A stretch of 13,321 nucleotides of DNA from Deltaproteobacteria bacterium (GTDB lineage: Bacteria > Desulfobacterota > JAENJC01): the NCBI GenBank assembly GCA_016208525.1, contig JACQYJ010000139.1:1-13321 (forward strand). Direction: 5' to 3'. Shown here piece by piece: positions 5,992 through 11,800 of the stretch; positions within the stretch are counted from its first letter, which is position 1, and each line of letters opens with the position of its first letter. A program made the translations under genes and the position numbers. Below the pieces are notes generated by a model that did no database searches, had not been told where the DNA came from, and was given only the letters and a program-made list of their open reading frames with translations.

Positions 5992-6801
5992 CTATTCGTC
6001 TGTCTCCTCTTCTGCTATTATTTCAGGCCTTGCTATTCCCCTCTTTGATCCTTCCACAAACCTGACAAACTCCTGGATCTCTTTGGTATCCCTGACCTCT
6101 GTTTTTATCCTGCTAAGCGCTTCCTGTGTGGTGAGGCCGCTTCTGAAGAGAAGCTTATAGGCCTTCTTTATCTCTGACCTGGTTTCACTTCCCACCCCGT
6201 TTCTCCTCAGCCCTATAACGTTGAGTCCCCTGGGAGCAGCTGTGTGCCCTTCAGTGATGATATATGGCACAATATCTCTCAGCACCCTCGACATCCCTCC
6301 AACCATACACATCGTTCCAATTCTCACAAATTGGTGAACCCCGAGCAGACCCGATATAACTGCATTGTCCCCGACCTCGACATGTCCGGAGAGCCCTGCG
6401 TTATTGGCCATTATTATGTTGTTTCCGACCTTGCAGTCATGAGCAACGTGACAATATGTCATAAAATAGTTTCCATTCCCAATCGTGGTAACCCCGTCCT
6501 CGTTGGATGCCCTGTGTATAGTGACAAATTCCCTCAGAACGTTATTGTCCCCGATCTTCACAAATGCCCTCTGGCCTTTGTAGTGGATGTCCTGGGGAGG
6601 GGCGCCTATAACAACCGAATGGTTAATGTCGCAGTTCTTCCCTATCTCTGTCCATCCCTCTATGACGGTATGGGAGCCTATCCTGGTCCTGCTGCCTATC
6701 TTGACAAACTCTCCTATGACCGCATAAGGGCCGATCTCAGCGTCTTCGGCAATCTCGGCATTTGGATGTACGACGGCTGTGTTATGTATTCTGGTTGACA
6801 C
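5992..6801 (-). CDS. lpxA: UDP-N-acetylglucosamine acyltransferase LpxA
   Basis: 269 residues, close to the usual ~260. It transfers a beta-hydroxyacyl chain from ACP to the sugar 3-position of UDP-GlcNAc (or the 3-amino analogue), the first step of lipid A synthesis, as a cytoplasmic trimer. The N-terminal two thirds are hexapeptide repeats of the left-handed beta-helix ([IV]G-x4 pattern, about 6-190). The catalytic histidine is H121 in CHVAHDC, and GLSGHVEVGDNAVISG and GVHQFVRIG follow as in the family. The C-terminal 75 residues are the helical domain (RRNGVGSETRSEIKKAYKLL). The start is GTG 6801, preceded by GAGG five bases upstream; no in-frame ATG is nearby. It belongs to the minus-strand run lpxD-fabZ-lpxA, with 95 nt to fabZ and 139 nt to the oxidoreductase gene, both gaps filled with repeats. 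Confidence 0.96.
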   Translation of the reverse strand: MSTRIHNTAVVHPNAEIAEDAEIGPYAVIGEFVKIGSRTRIGSHTVIEGWTEIGKNCDINHSVVIGAPPQDIHYKGQRAFVKIGDNNVLREFVTIHRASNEDGVTTIGNGNYFMTYCHVAHDCKVGNNIIMANNAGLSGHVEVGDNAVISGLLGVHQFVRIGTMCMVGGMSRVLRDIVPYIITEGHTAAPRGLNVIGLRRNGVGSETRSEIKKAYKLLFRSGLTTQEALSRIKTEVRDTKEIQEFVRFVEGSKRGIARPEIIAEEETDE

Positions 6802-6820
6802 ATGAACCTCAAAATTTTAA

Positions 6821-6888
6821 GGCGAAAGGTAAAGGGCGAAAGGTAAAAGATTGTCGAACCTTTAACCTTTGACCTTTTGCCCTTCGCC
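6821..6888. repeat. Heptamer inverted-arm array between fabZ and lpxA
   Basis: The left arm is a 14-nt unit (two heptamers) repeated twice: GGCGAAAGGTAAAG (6821-6834) and GGCGAAAGGTAAAA (6835-6848). The right arm is four 7-nt units: CCTTTAA, CCTTTGA, CCTTTTG and CCCTTCG (6859-6886), then CC. The arms are imperfect reverse complements around a short centre, so a transcript could fold into a long hairpin between fabZ and lpxA. Confidence 0.75.
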
Positions 6889-6896
6889 TGATTAAC

Positions 6897-7325
6897 TTAT
6901 TTATCTACTATCGTTGCAAGCAACTCAGCCTCTGCGACGAGATTCCCATCCACGAAGGCATTACCTTTGAAACGCCACACCGGCCCCCGTCTCTTCAAAA
7001 GTTCCAGTTCGAACCTGATCTGATCTCCTGGAACCACCGGTTTCCTGAAGCGGGCGCCGTCAATCCCCATGAAGTAGACGACCTTGGTTTCAGATGTTGC
7101 GTCCATACTCTTGAAGGCAAATATGCAGCCCACCTGGGCCATTGCCTCAATAATCAGGACTCCCGGCATAATGGGATGACCTGGAAAATGCCCCTGGAAG
7201 AACGGTTCGTTAATGGTGACGTTTTTTATCCCGACAGTCTTTTCCTCCCCTATCTCCACTATCCTGTCCACCAGAAGGAAAGGGTACCTGTGGGGAAGAT
7301 ATTTCATTATTTCGTTTATGTCCAT
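6897..7325 (-). CDS. fabZ: (3R)-hydroxyacyl-ACP dehydratase FabZ
   Basis: 142 residues, the normal length. It dehydrates beta-hydroxyacyl-ACP in fatty acid elongation and competes with LpxA/LpxD for the same hydroxyacyl-ACP pool, the usual reason for its place between lpxD and lpxA. Key features: MKYLPHRYPFLLVDRI at the start, GHFPGHPIMPG with catalytic H46, and IIEAMAQ with catalytic E60, all in a single hot-dog fold. The start is ATG 7325 with a strong AGGAGG five bases upstream, clearer than for its neighbours. Nothing odd in the protein itself; both flanking gaps hold repeat arrays. Confidence 0.97.
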   Translation of the reverse strand: MDINEIMKYLPHRYPFLLVDRIVEIGEEKTVGIKNVTINEPFFQGHFPGHPIMPGVLIIEAMAQVGCIFAFKSMDATSETKVVYFMGIDGARFRKPVVPGDQIRFELELLKRRGPVWRFKGNAFVDGNLVAEAELLATIVDK

Positions 7326-7348
7326 ATTATCCTCCTGAAGAAGAATTC

Positions 7349-7428
7349 AAATTGCAAATCTAACATTGCAAATTGCAAAGTAAGCTTCTTTTATTTTCAT
7401 TTTGCACTTTGCACTTTGCACTTTGCAT
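7349..7428. repeat. Heptamer inverted-arm array between lpxD and fabZ
   Basis: TTTGCAC is repeated three times perfectly (7401-7421), then TTTGCAT (7422-7428). The opposite arm (7349-7380) holds GCAAATT/GCAAATC/GCAAAGT units in inverted sense. The array overlaps the region where the normal end of lpxD would lie. Confidence 0.7.
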
Positions 7429-7482
7429 TTTGCGATTTTAATAACCCTTCCAGTTCTTCAACCTTCTTGTCAAGCTCTTTTC
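7397..7482 (-). pseudogene. Out-of-frame remnant of the lpxD C-terminal helix
   Basis: In the reading frame one base off from lpxD, the minus strand encodes RKELDKKVEELEGLLKSQ and then repeat-derived residues, ending at TGA (7399-7397). KELDKKVEELEGLLK is the typical C-terminal helix of LpxD. The segment that should join it to the beta-helix (a proline/glycine-rich stretch of roughly 25-30 residues) is missing from both frames. This points to a deletion plus frameshift, or an assembly error, rather than chance coding. Confidence 0.65.
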
Positions 7483-8372
7483 TCGTTGTCATTGACATCA
7501 GAGGTTACACCGGACTGACCGCCTGCCATCACGTTATTACCAAGTTTAACATGGTCAACAACGGCTACCTGTCCGCCGAGTACCACATTTGAACCCAGTA
7601 TGCTGCTTCCGGCAATCCCCGCCTGGGCAACAATTATGCTGTCTTCTCCGATAACTACATTGTGAGCCACCTGTACCAGATTGTCTATCTTCGTTCCTCT
7701 CTTTATCCATGTCTTTTCGGATGCGGCCCTGTCTATTGTGGTGTTGGCTCCTATCTCCACATCATCCTCTATCCGGACAACTCCGACCTGGGGGATCTTG
7801 TAATGTCTCTTCCCGTCCCTGGCAAATCCAAAACCGTCATCCCCGATAACTACCCCTGCATGGATGATCACCCTGTTTCCCACTATGCATCGATCCATAA
7901 TGGTTGTGTTCGGATATACGGCTACATCGTTCCCGATTATGCAACCGTTGCCGATAAATGCCCCGGGATGCACGACAGTCCTCTCCCCTATCTCTACATC
8001 GTCTCCAATATATGCGAAAGGATATATGTTGACAGTATTGCTGATCCTGGGCCTTCTCCCTATGTAAGCCCTCTTGTCAATTCCTTTTGCCGTGTAAGGC
8101 CTGGAATTTAAGAGGGTGAGGATCTTTGCATAGGCAAGCTGCGGATTTCCGGAGACGATAAGGTCTTTGTCTTTTACCTTTATCTCCGGCGGGGCTATTA
8201 CGGCGGATGCAGCGGTTGTCTTCAGAAGGTGAGCGTACTTTGGGGATGTGATAAAGGTTATATCACCTTCAGCGGCCGATTGAAGGGGCGCCGCACCCTT
8301 AATAAAAAGTTCAGGGTTACCGGATACTTCACCGCCAACAAGTTCTGCAAGCTCTCTAAGGGTCTTTTCCAT
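7470..8372 (-). CDS. lpxD: UDP-3-O-acyl-glucosamine N-acyltransferase LpxD, C-terminally truncated
   Basis: 300 residues against a usual ~330-350. It adds the second, N-linked acyl chain in lipid A synthesis. The N-terminal uridine-binding domain (about 1-100; GDITFITSPKYAHLL) and the left-handed beta-helix (about 102-290) are complete. The catalytic histidine is H237 in NLVQVAHNV, with the second conserved histidine at H274, and DDGFGFARDG (178-187) is typical. After GQSGVTSDV (285-293) the family pattern stops: the last residues NDNEKRA match nothing, and the expected C-terminal helix lies just downstream in another frame. The active site is intact, so activity is possible, but the C-terminal helix that helps bind acyl-ACP would be lost. 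Start ATG 8372 has no clear ribosome-binding site; TATTAT ends five bases before it (8378-8383, minus strand), so a leaderless message is possible. Confidence 0.9.
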   Translation of the reverse strand: MEKTLRELAELVGGEVSGNPELFIKGAAPLQSAAEGDITFITSPKYAHLLKTTAASAVIAPPEIKVKDKDLIVSGNPQLAYAKILTLLNSRPYTAKGIDKRAYIGRRPRISNTVNIYPFAYIGDDVEIGERTVVHPGAFIGNGCIIGNDVAVYPNTTIMDRCIVGNRVIIHAGVVIGDDGFGFARDGKRHYKIPQVGVVRIEDDVEIGANTTIDRAASEKTWIKRGTKIDNLVQVAHNVVIGEDSIIVAQAGIAGSSILGSNVVLGGQVAVVDHVKLGNNVMAGGQSGVTSDVNDNEKRA

Positions 8373-8467
8373 ATTGAATAATATGGGGAATGTATCACAA
8401 ACATTGAATTTAGGAAAGAGATTTTGAGGTTATCAGGTAGTCAAACGCATTTAACTTAAAAACTGCA

Positions 8468-8490
8468 AACCACAGAGACCACAGAGATAA
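8468..8490 (+). repeat. CCACAGAG-type dispersed repeat unit
   Basis: AACCACAGAGACCACAGAGA followed by TAA closely matches the left arm of the MITE-like element at 3931-3954 (AACCACAGAG, two differences, CACAGAGAT). Here the inverted right arm is absent, so this may be a fragment of the same family. Confidence 0.55.
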
Positions 8491-8557
8491 ATTTTGACCT
8501 AAAAAGCATTTAGCCACGGACTTGCAGGGATAAATGCAGACTTTTTATGAAGAACAA

Positions 8558-8720
8558 AGATATGATTCATTCGTAAAAAGTCTTTTCTGTGGTTCGACAA
8601 GCTCACCACGAACGGAATAAAGTCAATGATTTCAACCAGACCACCGTTCGCCCTGAGCTTGTCGAAGGGTGATTTGGGACTTTTTACGAGTGCATCAAGA
8701 TATGATAAAATCGTAAAAAG
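8558..8720. repeat. Composite repeat: nested inverted repeats plus a 140-bp-spaced direct repeat
   Basis: Two 23-nt inverted arms (8593-8615 and 8644-8666) match at 20 of 23 positions. Outside them TCGTAAAAAGTC (8571-8582) and GACTTTTTACGA (8678-8689) form a perfect 12-bp inverted pair. In addition AGATATGAT-n4-TCGTAAAAAG occurs at 8558-8580 and again at 8698-8720, exactly 140 bp apart. The inner arms translate to PFDKLRANG and VVSLSNH, peptides familiar from repeat-derived false proteins in many genomes. Confidence 0.75.
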
Positions 8721-8752
8721 CCTTATTCTCACCGCGGAGCGCCTACTGTTGG

Positions 8753-8789
8753 TGTCCGTGTCCGTCCGTGGCCAACTGAGGTTTTTAGG
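8753..8789 (-). repeat. 37-nt dispersed repeat, copy 2 (inverted relative to 3759-3795)
   Basis: The reverse complement matches 3759-3795 at 32 of 37 positions, with the shared core CAGTTGGCCACGGAC. It lies 39 bases beyond the stop codon of the surface-protein gene, in that gene's sense. Confidence 0.7.
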
Positions 8790-8828
8790 TTAAAATATCC
8801 TCATTCATGGCGAATACAAGATTAGCCC

Positions 8829-11800
8829 CTACTGTCCGCTGAACCACTTTACAGCGTCTTTCACCGACCTTTGATCAAACTTCATCCTGAATTTGACAAA
8901 AGGCCCTTCTGCGGTGAAGTCTGCCCTTGAAAAGTCCCTGTCTCTGAACCCCAGGAAATTGTAACCGGCGCTGACCCAGGCATTTTTTACAAGGTTGTAT
9001 CCAACAGACGGGCCGCAGCCATATTTAAACTGGCCGGCATCCCATGAATGGAGAACGCTCCCCCTAAGCCCTATGTCCCACTTTTTAGTTATGTCATAGC
9101 GCCCCTCAAGCCCCGTAAGGTCTGTATATCCGCTGTAATCGGTGTCGTCTATGGTCTCGTTCACATACTTGGCGCCGTACTGAAGGGATATCTGCGTCTT
9201 CCGGTTTGCCTTGTAATCGGCATTCATATTGTTGATTATGCGCCAGTTGTCGTAATTGAATCCTGCCCCCTTCTGCTCATCGAATATATAGTCGAGGCGG
9301 TCAAGCACGATCCACTTTGTATCCTTCGGCCTGTAAGCCAGGCTGAAGCGAAGGTCTCCGCCGGTCTTGTCCGTCCCGGAGGAGGATTCGCTTCTGAAGG
9401 CCTGCAAAGCAGCCGCAAGGCCGAGTCCCTCTTTTACCTCTCCGAAAGCTCCGGTAAAGACGCCAATCTTGTCTTCATATTCAGATGTCCGCGACTCAAA
9501 CCGTCCTGTCCATGACCACTTTTCTTCCGTATACCCGGCTCCCAATGAGATGGCCGTGAAATCTGTTCCGCCTGATGCGGGCGGCACATTGACATTAAAT
9601 GGAGAATTCCCCGGATGCTTCAAGGTCTCTGTGCGATCCAGACCGGCATCTATACTCCATTTTTTTGTAACCTTCCAGGTCTGCTTAAGACCTGTAACAG
9701 AGAAGAGCCTCACGCCGTTTTCGCTGTATTGCTGCAAAACAGAAGAACTGACCTGCCCCCCTGACCAGGGCGAGGCCTTCAAACCTATCCTGGTCGTCTC
9801 CGAGTCTGCGGCCTCTCCCTGAGTAAACTCCTCCGCCACGAAAAGGATCGCCGTATCGTTAAGCTTATAATCGGCCCCCAGTGTCGTGCGAGTGGGGAAG
9901 TCGCCGTTTCCGTTCTTTCTCATCAGCGACTGGTCATGTTGCAGACTGACCGTAAGCCTGTCGTCCATAAGACGGAAACTGCCGCCGGTCGTGATCTGAT
10001 CGGAGCTGTTCACATCCCCGTCCCCAAGGGTATCTTCGGCGTGTCTCAGGCCGGCGCGGAGTTCGTAAGTTTTTTCTGAATACTGGATTTGGGCCTCTGC
10101 CATATCTCTCACGGCATCAACCGATAAATTATACTGTCTGTAAGCATCGCTCTTAAGTCTTACCTTTTCGTTCAGCCGGTATGTCCCGTTAAACCCTAAC
10201 TTCCTCGTCCCGGACTCGCTTCCGTTCTGCTGCCCGAGGCCGAATTCGCTCTCCTGCTCCCTGACATACACTTTCCCGTCCAGTTTTTCAGACCTGCGGG
10301 AAACCTCGGCAAGGTAGGCATTGCCGTTTGAAGATACGTTGTTAAAGTCCGTGTTTGTTCGGACAAACTCCGCCCTGACATCGGTCTTATCGTTTAATTT
10401 CAACTTTGCGTCAATCCCTGTCAGGTCCCCGTCTCCTCCGACCCTGCCCTCATGAATACTGGTTGCGCCTACTTCAAGTTTATTGTCAATAAACCTGACC
10501 GCACCCCTGCCGCCGTAATTATAGGACATGTCGGAGGGGTCAAAGGATTCATAATTGATAACGATGTAAACCGGGTTGAAGTTCTCATCCCTGCTGTAAA
10601 CCGGGGACTTGAAGTATATGGTCCCTGCGTCATAATCAATATCAAAGTCCAGGTGACGGGTCAGGCTTTGGGAGGAGATAATGACCTCACTCTGAAATCT
10701 GTCCCGTGTTTCTATGACAATGGATTCTGAGTTAATAACGATATTCTTTCTTGAAAGAGCATACAGCCCTGATGTCCCGTCCCCCCTTATCTCGTCTTTC
10801 ACAAATGCCTGGTTTGTGTCGCTCACAAAAACGTTGAAGTCGTACTTTTCTCCCTTCATCTCCGATTTCAGGCCGTTCAGATTTCGACTGTATCTTGAAA
10901 GCTCCGTGACATTGAGTCCTGTCTCGAAATCCCCGAAGAGGGCATAGAACTTGTCTCTCTCTATCTTGAGATACAGGCTCCTTGCGCTGGCCGCTTCGTA
11001 ACCCTGCTGTGTTGCGTCGCCGTACAGGGTGTAATATTTGTCAGGGTCTATGATCCCATGCAGGGAGTCGTTCTTCTTTGCGCCCTTCTTCTCGCTATCG
11101 TAGGCCATTGTCAGGAGCCACTTACCTTTAATCATACCTTTGGCGAAGAATGCGATCCTGCCGTCGTCATAATATTTGTCGTCTGCGCCGGACGCGCCCA
11201 GGCTTTCCATGTTGCCGGAAACGGTGTTGTATCCGGCCGTCCCCTCGGCCAGGCCGACGAGAATCCAGTCGCGCTCTCCCGGAGTAAGCCATGCGCGGAC
11301 CTCATTTTCACCGCTGACAAGATTGAATCTAAGCGTGGCCTCGCCGGTCTGTGATGTAGCTTGAAGCTCAATTAAGGCAATGCCGTCCTCACCTGCCACA
11401 TATTTCAATCCCTCGCTCTTTGATATGCTCAGCGGGTCATTCTGCAAGTCCTCAATCTTCTGAAAGGGCAGATAGGGCGGATCGACCTTGTACTCGCCGA
11501 CCACCCCCTCCCTTGCTGGATGCCCGTCTTTGTCGGTCAGGCGGACGGCAATTACAGACGGCGTCTTCCCGTCCGCTGTAAGCCTTGACTTTCCCGGAAC
11601 CAGCTCCACTTTGACAGGAGGACTCGAATAATGTATCGCGCGGCCAATCCGGTTTTCCTCGCTGCCGCTCTCTCCGTACTCTACGGCCTCAAACAGGTTG
11701 TCCCCCTCTTGTACACTTATGCCTATCCAGAGGCTTACGGCTATCCCGTTATCACTCTTCTTCGTTGCCCCATCGAGATAAATGGGATCAACCTCTTCTC

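Larger units (their letters stand above)
8373..8828. other. 456-nt repeat-rich intergenic region between lpxD and the surface-protein gene
   Basis: No supported gene. It contains CCACAGAG-type units (8468-8490) related to those at 3931-3950, a ccacggac unit near 8514, a composite direct/inverted repeat (8558-8720) and copy 2 of the 37-nt repeat (8753-8789). A 77-codon minus-strand frame (8499-8732) only translates repeat DNA. The stretch next to lpxD (8373-8460) is AT-rich and should hold the lpxD promoter, but I see no convincing -35/-10 pair. Confidence 0.7.

Noticed and set aside
6244..6798. Long plus-strand frame opposite lpxA (and similar ones opposite lpxD, 7662-8111, and the surface-protein gene)
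   Set aside because: Antisense shadows of clearly conserved genes, with no family resemblance.
8499..8732. 77-codon minus-strand reading frame between lpxD and the surface-protein gene
   Set aside because: Its translation (PFDKLRANG, VVSLSNH) is that of inverted repeat DNA, it has no ribosome-binding site, and it lies wholly within the composite repeat.
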